Source: Chryseobacterium indologenes
GTDB lineage: Bacteria; Bacteroidota; Bacteroidia; Flavobacteriales; Weeksellaceae
Assembly: GCF_002025665.1 (NCBI RefSeq)
Contig: NZ_CP018786.1
Coordinates: 3,534,001-3,598,000, forward strand
Reading direction: 5' to 3'
DNA length: 64,000 bases
Position numbers and translations under genes: made by a program. Under the pieces are notes generated by a model that worked only from the letters and a program-made list of their open reading frames with translations, did not search any database and was not told where the DNA came from. Below are positions 1 through 6,524 of the stretch, piece after piece; positions within the stretch are counted from its first letter, which is position 1; each line of letters begins with the position of its first letter.

Positions 1-761
1 AACGACTTTACCTGCTTAAAAACAATGAAATCAGTTATCTGGACACCAAAAGTGCAGAACCTAAAAAAACGGAACATAATTCGGAACGATTTGTATTTAA
101 TCTTCAGACATCAGACATTAATCTTCAGCCTTCTTTAAGACTGGTCAACTGCATCGGCAGAGGAGGTAAAAGATACAATCACTTTCAGTCTTTTGTAGTG
201 GAACCTAAAGATAAATCAACCGGAATTGCCGTGATCATGGTCAAGCTGGATGATCCAAAGATATTTTACTGCAATGTCAGAATTATGCCTCTTACTACCC
301 TGAACGAAATTGCTGTTTCTGATTATGATTCAAAACTTCTTACGATCAATCTTGAAAGATCAAAATGTGTACTGAAAGCAGATATTACGATCACACCGTC
401 TAATACGGGTGAAGCACAATATTCTGTGCATGATGTGGATGTAAGTGCCATTTCCGAACTGGTTACCCAAGATGAAATGGTGGGATTAAAAAGAGAGTTG
501 GAATTTCAGGCCTCCAAGCTGATTGCCCATTATTTTCAGGAAATTCTGAGTATCATCGTCAATGAAGTTCCATCTGGCAATAAACCACTGATGATTCCGA
601 ATGATTATGTCCTGACCCTTCCTCCGCATCAGTTAAAAGAAATGCTGACTGCCAGTGCTATTTCCGCATGTATAGCTTTGGAAATTACAGGATATAACGT
701 TGTTAAAGACCTTAACCGCGACTGGAAATCTGCGTCTGCATTTATTAATTATCTGCTGTAA
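1..761 (+). CDS. Uncharacterised protein, 5' end outside the window (R-body locus)
   Basis: The reading frame is open from base 3 to the stop at 759-761, so about 252 residues are visible and the true start lies upstream; a GTG at 198 is only an internal codon. The N-terminal part is rich in alternating polar and hydrophobic residues and looks like beta structure. The C-terminal third (from about TQDEMVGLKREL) looks helical. There is no signal peptide or recognisable catalytic motif in the visible part. I do not recognise the family. It stands seven bases before the proline-rich gene at 769 and in the same direction as the RebB genes, so it is probably part of the R-body locus, perhaps an assembly or accessory factor; that role is inference from position only. 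Confidence 0.75.
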   Translation, partial: RLYLLKNNEISYLDTKSAEPKKTEHNSERFVFNLQTSDINLQPSLRLVNCIGRGGKRYNHFQSFVVEPKDKSTGIAVIMVKLDDPKIFYCNVRIMPLTTLNEIAVSDYDSKLLTINLERSKCVLKADITITPSNTGEAQYSVHDVDVSAISELVTQDEMVGLKRELEFQASKLIAHYFQEILSIIVNEVPSGNKPLMIPNDYVLTLPPHQLKEMLTASAISACIALEITGYNVVKDLNRDWKSASAFINYLL

Positions 762-768
762 AGAATAT

Positions 769-1179
769 ATGTTTTTACCCATAAAAATAAAACGTATGCG
801 CAGAAAAATCCGTAAGAAAGCTCCCGCTCCCAAGCCGCCTGTGCCTGTGACAGAACCTGAAATGGTAGAAAAAGAAATCATGCCTTTTGTTTTAAGACAT
901 GAAGATGAAATCATCAATTACATCAAGGAAAAAGCCATCAAAGAGACCATGAAGTCACTGGCTCCTCTTCTGGAAAAACTTGAAGAAGCTGTAAAACAGC
1001 ATGAAGCAGCTCCTGTTCCTCTGGTCACTCCTCCACCGCCTGAAACTCCTGTAATGAATTATGAAGAACAGCTTAAAAAACTACAGGAAGCCTCAACAGC
1101 AAAGGTAAAAGAGAAAGAACTTAAAATAATGGAGCGAATGAATAAGCTGAATACAAGATTAGGCAACATCCAAACTTAG
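769..1179 (+). CDS. Proline-rich coiled-coil protein of the R-body locus
   Basis: A 136-residue protein. An ATG at 700 in the same frame would overlap the preceding gene by 62 bases, so the ATG at 769, seven bases after that gene's stop, is the likelier start; another ATG is at 796. The N-terminus is very basic (several Lys/Arg in the first 25 residues), followed by a Pro/Ala/Val-rich stretch, a helical segment, a second proline-rich stretch with PPPPETP, and a charged C-terminal helix likely to form a coiled coil (EEQLKKLQEA, then ELKIMERMNKLN). It carries no signal peptide. No family is recognised. Composition suggests a flexible scaffold or nucleation protein rather than an enzyme. It is 20 bases upstream of a RebB-like gene, suggesting co-transcription. 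Confidence 0.7.
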   Translation: MFLPIKIKRMRRKIRKKAPAPKPPVPVTEPEMVEKEIMPFVLRHEDEIINYIKEKAIKETMKSLAPLLEKLEEAVKQHEAAPVPLVTPPPPETPVMNYEEQLKKLQEASTAKVKEKELKIMERMNKLNTRLGNIQT

Positions 1180-1199
1180 AACCACCAAAACAAATAAAT

Positions 1200-1427
1200 A
1201 TGAACGAAATTGATACGATAGTTACAGGAATGTCTACCGCTGTACCTCAGGCTATTTCCACACAGGTAAGCGCACACTCCACCGGACAAATGCAGATCAA
1301 TTCTGCATTGAACCAACAACGGAATGCCATAACCGGTATCAGCCATTATGTGATGGGATTAAAAAAAATGAGTCCAAAAAATATAAAGCTCAAGCAAATG
1401 GAAGCCATTAAAAAAGAACGTTTTTAA
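1200..1427 (+). CDS. Divergent RebB-like protein
   Basis: A 75-residue protein whose centre matches the RebB copies downstream: SAHSTGQMQINSALNQQRN here lines up with SAAHSTGIMFENAVNTQNQQN there. The N-terminal TDAVTQ signature is replaced by TIVTGMSTAVPQAISTQ, which keeps the pattern of a short hydrophobic helix. The C-terminal IYSLDT block is absent and a basic tail (KKMSPKNIKLKQ, KKERF) replaces it. It starts 20 bases after the previous gene, so it is probably in the same transcript. In known R-body systems several unequal Reb proteins are made, some structural and some needed for polymerisation, so a divergent minor member would be reasonable. The call rests on a short alignment made by eye. 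Confidence 0.7.
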   Translation: MNEIDTIVTGMSTAVPQAISTQVSAHSTGQMQINSALNQQRNAITGISHYVMGLKKMSPKNIKLKQMEAIKKERF

Positions 1428-1580
1428 TCCAGGTCTTTAAAAACTACAGATGCGGTTTATTTCCCTGCAAAGATGAAATCCGGTGCCCTCAGCATAATAC
1501 AATCAGGTCAGCATTTATTCTCGCACCGCTTTTCAGATGCTGTCAATGCCCAAAAGCAATCATTCAGAATCCGTCTTTAG
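1428..1580 (+). pseudogene. Decayed RebB-like fragment after a stop codon
   Basis: Directly after the stop codon at 1425-1427, the same frame stays open to a TAG at 1578-1580. The translation contains TTDAV, matching the ITDAV start of the RebB copies, and FSDAVNAQKQS, matching FENAVNAQNQQ, at a spacing close to that in the intact genes. There is no start codon before TDAV (the first ATG is inside the fragment) and the C-terminal IYSLDT block is missing. The simplest reading is a broken reb copy; readthrough of the TAA from the preceding gene is possible but has nothing else to support it. The following 300 bases (1581-1889) hold no convincing gene. Confidence 0.45.
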
Positions 1581-1857
1581 CCCAAAGGAATCCGGCATTG
1601 CCAGTATACCTGCAGCAGGAATTTATTTTTGAGACAGATATTAAAAATAAGGACCGCATCCTTTTACAAAAAAATATGCTTTAAACTCGCGCAGATTTTA
1701 CAGATAGGGTTTCAACCATTGTATTCAGAGCCACCCTCAGATCCAATTTATTCATAACCTGTTAATACCAATGCTTTTGAAATATATTCATCTGCAGGAT
1801 CTGTGGTGAGTTTAAAACTCCAACATAAAACTAGTTTACCTCAATAATTTATTAACC

Positions 1858-1870
1858 GAGATCAGATCTC
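1858..1870. promoter_or_regulatory. Palindrome upstream of the first rebB gene
   Basis: GAGATCAGATCTC is a perfect 6+1+6 inverted repeat followed by an A8 tract, centred 26 bp before the ATG at 1890. It is not present in front of the other four copies. A one-base centre makes an RNA hairpin of full length impossible, so a dimeric protein binding site is the more natural reading. Whether the neighbouring LuxR-type regulator binds here is speculation. Confidence 0.3.
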
Positions 1871-1889
1871 AAAAAAAACAATTACAATT

Positions 1890-2147
1890 ATGCCAGTTAA
1901 TGAACAAATCACAGACGCAGTAACGCAATCGAACGTAAAAGTAGTAGGAGAATCTCCTGCAATGGCTTTGGCCAACGTGTATCAATCTGCAGCACATTCT
2001 ACAGGAATCATGTTTGAAAATGCGGTAAATACGCAAAATCAACAGAACATTTTAGGCCAGGCAGCAACCACTCAGGGTATTCTGCAAATCTATAGCCTGG
2101 ATACTGTAGCAGACGCAGTTTCTATTGCGAAGATCCTTAAGCCTTAA
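1890..2147 (+). CDS. RebB family R-body protein, copy 1
   Basis: An 85-residue protein of the RebB family, whose members polymerise into R-bodies: insoluble ribbons coiled inside the cell that can extend and rupture membranes. Family features seen here are the N-terminal ITDAVTQSNVKV block, the ESPAMAL segment, a central YQSAAHSTG motif with an invariant His36, a Gln/Asn-rich helix (NTQNQQN) and a C-terminal QIYSLDTVADAV block. It has no Cys and no signal peptide, as expected for a cytoplasmic polymer. Copies 1 and 5 share Gly20 and Leu55-Gly56 and form one class; copies 2-4 have Ala20 and Val55-Thr56. It is the first of five genes in tandem. Confidence 0.9.
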   Translation: MPVNEQITDAVTQSNVKVVGESPAMALANVYQSAAHSTGIMFENAVNTQNQQNILGQAATTQGILQIYSLDTVADAVSIAKILKP

Positions 2148-2178
2148 TTTTTAAGCTATTTGATCAAAGTAATGACCT

Positions 2179-2201
2179 CAACCGGAAAGCCCGGTTGTTT
2201 T
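2179..2201 (+). terminator. Intergenic hairpin 1 of the reb array
   Basis: CAACCGG and CCGGTTG form a perfect 7-bp stem with a five-base loop, followed by TTTT. It looks like a weak intrinsic terminator or an mRNA-stabilising hairpin between two genes of the same array. The same structure recurs in the three other spacers. Confidence 0.6.
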
Positions 2202-2223
2202 AACCCAATAAACCTTACTCATT

Positions 2224-2481
2224 ATGCCAGTTAATGAACAAATCACAGACGCGGTAACGCAGTCTAACGTAAAAGTAGTAGCAGAATCACCTGCCATGGC
2301 GTTAAGTAATGTGTATCAATCTGCTGCACATTCTACAGGAATTATGTTTGAAAATGCAACGAACGCTCAAAATCAACATAATATTGTTACCCAGGCAGCC
2401 ACTACACAGGGTGTAACTCAAATCTACAGTAAAGATACCATCGCTGATGCGCTTTCTATTGCTAAAATTCTTAAACCTTAA
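2224..2481 (+). CDS. RebB family R-body protein, copy 2
   Basis: An 85-residue RebB protein starting 334 bp after copy 1 and using the same MPVNEQITDAV start. It belongs to the inner class with Ala20, Ser28 and Val55-Thr56 (NIVTQAATTQG). Its own features are Thr46, His52 in place of Gln, Lys70 in IYSKDT and Leu77 in DALSIAK, making it the most diverged of the five. These are replacements in surface-like polar positions, so the fold is probably unchanged. The spacer to the next gene is 76 bp, the same as that before it. Likely function is as a structural subunit of the ribbon together with the other copies. Confidence 0.9.
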   Translation: MPVNEQITDAVTQSNVKVVAESPAMALSNVYQSAAHSTGIMFENATNAQNQHNIVTQAATTQGVTQIYSKDTIADALSIAKILKP

Positions 2482-2512
2482 ACCTATTCTGCAGACCGCA
2501 GATAAATTAACC

Positions 2513-2534
2513 CGCCGGAAAACCCGGTGATTTT
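2513..2534 (+). terminator. Intergenic hairpin 2 of the reb array
   Basis: CGCCGG pairs with CCGGTG (one G-T wobble) across a five-base loop, followed by an A and TTTT. The sequence differs from hairpin 1 but pairing and the T-run are kept. Confidence 0.55.
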
Positions 2535-2557
2535 AATCCAAATAAACAATAATCATT

Positions 2558-2815
2558 ATGCCAGTAAACGAAAAAATCACAGACGCAGTAACTCAATCCA
2601 ACGTAAAAGTAGTAGCAGAATCTCCTGCAATGGCTCTAAGTAACGTGTATCAATCTGCAGCACATTCCACAGGAATTATGTTTGAAAATGCAATTAACAC
2701 TCAAAATCAACAAAATATTGTTACTCAGGCAGCCACTACACAAGGGGTTACTCAAATCTACAGCCTGGATACGATAGCCGATGCGGTTTCTATTGCTAAA
2801 ATCCTTACTCCGTAA
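2558..2815 (+). CDS. RebB family R-body protein, copy 3
   Basis: An 85-residue RebB protein, 334 bp after copy 2. It has the inner-class residues (Ala20, Ser28, Val55-Thr56) and differs from copy 2 mainly by Lys6 for Gln6 (MPVNEKITDAV), Ile46, Gln52 and the usual IYSLDT block. It ends in ILTP. The central YQSAAHSTGIMFENA segment is identical to copies 1, 2 and 5. The near identity of five proteins argues for a shared role as interchangeable ribbon subunits, with copy number raising expression or giving a mixed polymer; which of these applies cannot be read from sequence. Confidence 0.9.
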   Translation: MPVNEKITDAVTQSNVKVVAESPAMALSNVYQSAAHSTGIMFENAINTQNQQNIVTQAATTQGVTQIYSLDTIADAVSIAKILTP

Positions 2816-2850
2816 TCCCATTTTGCCAAGAGCTTATATCCTTATCCGAA

Positions 2851-2875
2851 CAGCCGGAAACTCCGGTTGTTTTTT
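2851..2875 (+). terminator. Intergenic hairpin 3 of the reb array
   Basis: CAGCCGG pairs with CCGGTTG; the A-to-G change relative to hairpin 1 converts an A-U pair into a G-U wobble and so keeps the stem. It is followed by six T residues, the longest T-run of the four. Confidence 0.6.
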
Positions 2876-2899
2876 AAACCAAAATAAACAATAATCATT

Positions 2900-3157
2900 A
2901 TGCCAGTAAACGAACAAATCACAGACGCAGTAACGCAATCCAACGTAAAAGTAGTAGCTGAATCTCCAGCAATGGCTATGGCCAACGTATATCAATCAGC
3001 AGCACATTCTACAGGAATCCTGTTTGAAAATGCAGTGAATACTCAGAACCAGCAAAACATTGTTACTCAAGCGGCTACTACGCAAGGTATCGCACAGATC
3101 TACAGCCTTGATACAGTTGCCGATGCAGTTTCAATTGCAAAGATCCTTAATCCGTAA
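2900..3157 (+). CDS. RebB family R-body protein, copy 4
   Basis: An 85-residue RebB protein, 342 bp after copy 3 (spacer 84 bp rather than 76). It is mixed in character: Ala20 and Val55-Thr56 as in the inner class, but Ala28 and Thr48-Gln49 as in copy 1. Private changes are Met27 (AMAMANVY) and Leu41 (STGILFEN), both conservative. It ends in ILNP. The mosaic pattern suggests recombination or gene conversion among the tandem copies. Function as for the other RebB proteins: a predicted structural subunit of an R-body, cytoplasmic, without signal peptide. Confidence 0.9.
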   Translation: MPVNEQITDAVTQSNVKVVAESPAMAMANVYQSAAHSTGILFENAVNTQNQQNIVTQAATTQGIAQIYSLDTVADAVSIAKILNP

Positions 3158-3194
3158 TCACTTTTTGCGAACAGCTTAAATACCATTATCCGAA

Positions 3195-3218
3195 CAACCG
3201 GAAATTCCGGTTGTTTTT
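3195..3218 (+). terminator. Intergenic hairpin 4 of the reb array
   Basis: CAACCGG and CCGGTTG form the same stem as hairpin 1 with a changed loop (AAATT), followed by TTTTT. Stem conserved with a variable loop is the pattern expected of a selected RNA hairpin. Confidence 0.6.
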
Positions 3219-3241
3219 AACCCAAATAAACAATAATCATT

Positions 3242-3505
3242 ATGCCAGTAAACGAACAAATCACAGATGCAGTAACGCAATCGAACGTAAAAGTAGTAGG
3301 AGAATCTCCTGCAATGGCTCTTGCCAACGTATATCAATCAGCTGCCCATTCTACAGGAATTATGTTTGAAAATGCTGTGAATGCACAAAACCAACAGAAC
3401 ATTTTAGGCCAGGCAGCCACTACACAGGGTGTAATCCAGATCTACAGCCTGGATACTGTGGCAGATGCAGTTTCTATTGCTAAAATTTTACATCCTAAAT
3501 TATAG
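3242..3505 (+). CDS. RebB family R-body protein, copy 5
   Basis: An 87-residue RebB protein, 342 bp after copy 4 and last in the array. It carries the outer-class residues Gly20, Ala28 and Leu55-Gly56, so it is closer to copy 1 than to its neighbour copy 4. It is two residues longer, ending ILHPKL. His84 is an extra His besides the invariant His36. A strong intrinsic terminator follows 20 bp after the stop, closing the array. Predicted role: ribbon subunit of the R-body. No export signal is present, in line with release of R-bodies by cell lysis in the characterised systems. Confidence 0.9.
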   Translation: MPVNEQITDAVTQSNVKVVGESPAMALANVYQSAAHSTGIMFENAVNAQNQQNILGQAATTQGVIQIYSLDTVADAVSIAKILHPKL

Positions 3506-3524
3506 TGTTTTTAGATTTCTTGTT

Positions 3525-3560
3525 ATCAGGGAGTACATCAATGTGCTCCCTGATTCTTTT
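3525..3560 (+). terminator. Intrinsic terminator of the reb array
   Basis: ATCAGGGAG (3525-3533) pairs with CTCCCTGAT (3546-3554), with four further pairs inside and a TCAA loop, followed by TCTTTT. It is far stronger than the four internal hairpins and separates the array from the convergent response-regulator gene ending at 3570. Confidence 0.85.
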
Positions 3561-3569
3561 TGGATCAAA

Positions 3570-4250
3570 CTATTTATCAAATAATACAATTTCATCCGGA
3601 TCTATCACCTTATTCTGTACAGCATAAATAACAAGTCCGGCCATATTTTTCACTCCGGTTTTGATCATCAGATTGGTCTTGTGAGTTTCTACTGTTTTGG
3701 GTGAAATAAACAATGAATCTGCAATTTCTTTGGTGCTCAACTGTTGGCAAACCAATTTTAGAACATCAATCTCTCTGTCCGTCAGTTCATTTTTGGAGAA
3801 TGCATGAAATTCCGGAAGCTTATTGGAAAGCTGGGTTCTCATGACATCAATCTGGTCATTGGAGAAATAATGTCCTTTATGATAAACCGTTTTGATAACC
3901 GATAATAATTCCTCAAGTTCAATTTCTTTGGGCAAAAAAGCATGGACGCCCATTTTCAGCATTTGTCCCATAAATGAGCGCCGGTAGAAACTGGAAAGAA
4001 CAATGATTTTTGTTTCGGTTTCTTTTTTGGCAAGTTCAGCCATGACTTCAATTCCATCGCCATTGGTCATCCTCAGATCCAGAATAAGTATATCTAAAGA
4101 ATTAGAATCCTGCTCCGCAAGAAACTGATATCCTCCTGTAGAAGTCAGGATAACCTGATAGTCTCCATTATTTTCAATATAATTTTTCAAAAGCTGTACA
4201 AACAGCAGATCATCATCTACAATTCCGATTTTAATTTTTGAGTGTTCCAT
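3570..4250 (-). CDS. LuxR/NarL-type response regulator
   Basis: A 226-residue two-component response regulator. The N-terminal receiver has the acidic pocket Asp12-Asp13-Asp14, the phosphorylatable Asp58 in ILDLRM, Ser86-Ser87 and Lys108 in FLPKE. The C-terminal GerE/LuxR helix-turn-helix is clear: ELTDREIDVLKLVCQQLSTKEIA followed by SPKTVETHKTNLM. It starts eight bases after the kinase gene stop, so the pair is translated from one message and should act together. The gene converges on the rebB array, with only the terminator between. Control of the R-body genes is an inference from adjacency; the regulator may equally act elsewhere. Confidence 0.93.
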   Translation of the reverse strand: MEHSKIKIGIVDDDLLFVQLLKNYIENNGDYQVILTSTGGYQFLAEQDSNSLDILILDLRMTNGDGIEVMAELAKKETETKIIVLSSFYRRSFMGQMLKMGVHAFLPKEIELEELLSVIKTVYHKGHYFSNDQIDVMRTQLSNKLPEFHAFSKNELTDREIDVLKLVCQQLSTKEIADSLFISPKTVETHKTNLMIKTGVKNMAGLVIYAVQNKVIDPDEIVLFDK

Positions 4251-4258
4251 GTTTATTT

Positions 4259-5008
4259 TTATTGTATGGCCATACAGGCAATGAATTTTGTGCCTTTTTC
4301 AGGCTGGGTTTTAAGTTTATAAATTGCTTTAATTTTTTGTGCTCTGGACTGAATATTCCTCAGCCCAATACCTCCTGATTGTTTTTCAATGGCGAATCCA
4401 CGACCATTATCCTCTATGGTTAATATTAAATAGTTCAGAGAGATTCTTAAGGAGACATCCACTCTGGTAGCTTCAGCATGTTTTAAAATATTGGTAATTA
4501 ATTCCTGAATAATTCTGAAAAGGTTAAGTTTTACAGGGTTACTGATGGTTGTCCTTATCGTCATATGGCGGAAAATAACCTCTATATTTTTATTGATCTG
4601 ATCAAGATAATCTGCAATTAAATCTTCCAGCTCTATCTCATCGAGATCAGGTGGCGTAAGATTATGAGATAACTCCCTTATCAGCTGCATCGATTTTTTT
4701 AAATCATGATTAAGATCTTCCGGTTTTTTATCATTGATATTCAAACGGATAAGATTCAATTGTGAAATAATATTATCATGAAGTTCTTCTGCCAGGCGTT
4801 CCCTGTCCTGTTCCTGCCAAAGCAGCATGTTGTCCCAATATTCCTTTTGGGTATTCCGGACCAGCCTTGAAACCTTCTGTTTGTTTTTCTTTATACTTTT
4901 CAAATAATTAATCACCAATAACGTAATGAATAGCGTTGTTAAAAAAAACAGCCCAATACCGATCCATATCCATAGAACTATCTGATCCTGATTTTCCCAA
5001 CGCCACAT
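4259..5008 (-). CDS. Sensor histidine kinase (HisKA_3/NarX type)
   Basis: A 249-residue kinase with one N-terminal membrane segment (about residues 10-35) and no periplasmic sensor domain. The dimerisation-phosphotransfer helix has His77 in RLAEELHDNIISQL, the HisKA_3 signature that partners LuxR-type regulators. The ATP-binding domain has an N box (LITNILKHAEAT), DNGRGF and GGIGLRNIQSRA. Its start overlaps the end of the upstream membrane-protein gene by 31 bases, so the two are probably translationally coupled, and the membrane protein may supply the missing sensing function. Downstream is the cognate response regulator. Confidence 0.92.
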   Translation of the reverse strand: MWRWENQDQIVLWIWIGIGLFFLTTLFITLLVINYLKSIKKNKQKVSRLVRNTQKEYWDNMLLWQEQDRERLAEELHDNIISQLNLIRLNINDKKPEDLNHDLKKSMQLIRELSHNLTPPDLDEIELEDLIADYLDQINKNIEVIFRHMTIRTTISNPVKLNLFRIIQELITNILKHAEATRVDVSLRISLNYLILTIEDNGRGFAIEKQSGGIGLRNIQSRAQKIKAIYKLKTQPEKGTKFIACMAIQ

Positions 5009-5622
5009 CCCAGATTAATAAATGCTATATAAAAAGACAATAGTAAGATCCCTCTAAAAAGCCAGATAGGTGCTACCCAACTCAGATGATTGCTGATTAA
5101 AAAATTAAAGGTAGTGGATATGATACATTCTATAGAAAAAAACAAGAATACAAGGATGTTCACAATAAACATATCCCTGTCTGCCCTGCCTTCCCTAATG
5201 ATTTTCATAAAATAAGAAGCGGCATAGCTACAAATAATAATACTGGTGATAATATTGGAATAAAAAGTAATCCGTGTATCGTTTTCCACATATAACAGGT
5301 TAGTAATCAATGCCAATATAGCATAACAATAGATCATCCATCTTAATTTCAGGGAAAGCTGGATATAATAATGGTTATAAATCACAGTAAGAATCATCAA
5401 ACCAAAAAACTGACTCAATGTATAATTGTAGATATTGAGTGTATTTAATTTCATCAGCCGGTCCGTTAAGTCCGTCAGCTCCAGCATCAATTCTCCTGAG
5501 AGCAATATAATCACAGGAAGTTTTGTTTTGATCCCTTCTTTTATCAGTACAATCAATCCGGTACATAAGACCAGGTTAATCATAATTTGTAAATACAGGG
5601 ATAGGCTGTTATACGAAAACAC
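4978..5622 (-). CDS. Polytopic membrane protein, possible sensor partner of the kinase
   Basis: A 214-residue protein with about six or seven hydrophobic segments separated by short loops, resembling the 7TM modules found in front of sensor kinases. It has no recognisable catalytic motif. Stop and start overlap the neighbours on both sides (14 bases with the upstream gene, 31 with the kinase), which argues for a tight operon and for a function with the kinase. A split sensor, with a membrane input protein and a short kinase as separate chains, is the reading I favour. Family not recognised. Confidence 0.75.
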   Translation of the reverse strand: MFSYNSLSLYLQIMINLVLCTGLIVLIKEGIKTKLPVIILLSGELMLELTDLTDRLMKLNTLNIYNYTLSQFFGLMILTVIYNHYYIQLSLKLRWMIYCYAILALITNLLYVENDTRITFYSNIITSIIICSYAASYFMKIIREGRADRDMFIVNILVFLFFSIECIISTTFNFLISNHLSWVAPIWLFRGILLLSFYIAFINLGCGVGKIRIR

Positions 5623-6322
5623 TGGTACTTTGCTTCAGAAGTTGATAATCATTAAGAGTATCAATAATCGTAAAAGGAGGCCTTGGTGTAGAATAATTTT
5701 CAGCAGTCTCGCTCATATGATTAATGGCCAGACTTTTCACTGTAATGATTTCGATATGATAAGGGAAGTCGGGGTCTTTTTTTTCCAGATCATTTGTAAG
5801 TCCAAAGAAACTGGTACATGTCTGCCCTTCTGTAATTCCTATATTTTCATAATCTGAAAACGGTATGGAAATCAATTGAAAAATATCTTCTGTTTTCTGA
5901 GCCTGCAGCCACGAACTTCCAAACATATTCCATCTGAAACTACGGTTAATGGCTGATTCCGCAGTAATAGGAGGAACATCTATCACCATATTATTACTGC
6001 TTTCTATTTTTGATTCACTGAATTCTGCTAAAAAGTCTTTTATAAGAATGGTATTGAAATGTGCGTCTTTATCACTTTTAGAATCAATGAGAAAAAATTT
6101 CAGCTTACCTTCATGAATTCCCACATAGGCATGGATCATTGGGATCTCTGTAGTTCCAAGATTTCTTTTCCATTGTTCAATGTCTTCACCTGAAACGCTG
6201 AAGTGAGTTCCCTGATTCAAATAATTCAAAATTTCTGCTCCATTTGTATCAATTCCGTTTTTGTAAGAATCAATAAGATGTTTCCATTTTCTGATAGCTT
6301 CAAAGATGTTTTCAGTAGTCAT
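5609..6322 (-). CDS. Uncharacterised protein, first gene of the two-component operon
   Basis: A 237-residue soluble protein without signal peptide or membrane segment. It starts with a helical part (ENIFEAIRKWKHLIDSYKNG) and continues with mixed structure. There are Cys in GQTCTSFFG and several Trp (WKRNLG, FRWNMFGSSWLQAQ). I recognise no family. It opens a four-gene operon with the membrane protein, kinase and regulator, overlapping the next gene by 14 bases. Upstream is an AT-rich region without a perfect promoter box (TAAATTTC is the nearest match). It could be an input or accessory protein of the signalling system next to the R-body genes. Confidence 0.7.
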   Translation of the reverse strand: MTTENIFEAIRKWKHLIDSYKNGIDTNGAEILNYLNQGTHFSVSGEDIEQWKRNLGTTEIPMIHAYVGIHEGKLKFFLIDSKSDKDAHFNTILIKDFLAEFSESKIESSNNMVIDVPPITAESAINRSFRWNMFGSSWLQAQKTEDIFQLISIPFSDYENIGITEGQTCTSFFGLTNDLEKKDPDFPYHIEIITVKSLAINHMSETAENYSTPRPPFTIIDTLNDYQLLKQSTSVFV

Positions 6323-6484
6323 GATAATATTTATTTGTGAATGATAATTATTTTATGAGTTGAAATTTACAAAAAAAACAGACTGATCTATTTTTTAAAT
6401 CACATTCAGGTGGAAAATAAAATATAATTTTTAAAAAAAATACTTTTTCTTGTGTCTCTGAAAATTTAAACCGGAAATACCTCT

Positions 6485-6492
6485 TATCTTTG
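6485..6492 (+). promoter_or_regulatory. Bacteroidota -7 promoter box before the LysE-type gene
   Basis: TATCTTTG fits the Bacteroidota TAnnTTTG box, 32 bases before the ATG at 6525. No convincing TTTG -33 element is present at the usual distance. Confidence 0.5.
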
Positions 6493-6524
6493 CACCGGAG
6501 ACCTCCTCATTTAAATGTACTAAC

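Noticed and set aside
700..768. Upstream ATG at 700 for the proline-rich protein
   Set aside because: It would overlap the preceding gene by 62 bases; the ATG at 769 follows that gene's stop directly.
1890..3505. The tandem 334-342-bp periodicity as a CRISPR or satellite array
   Set aside because: The period is explained by five complete coding genes with start and stop codons and conserved protein sequence; repeat units are far too long for CRISPR.
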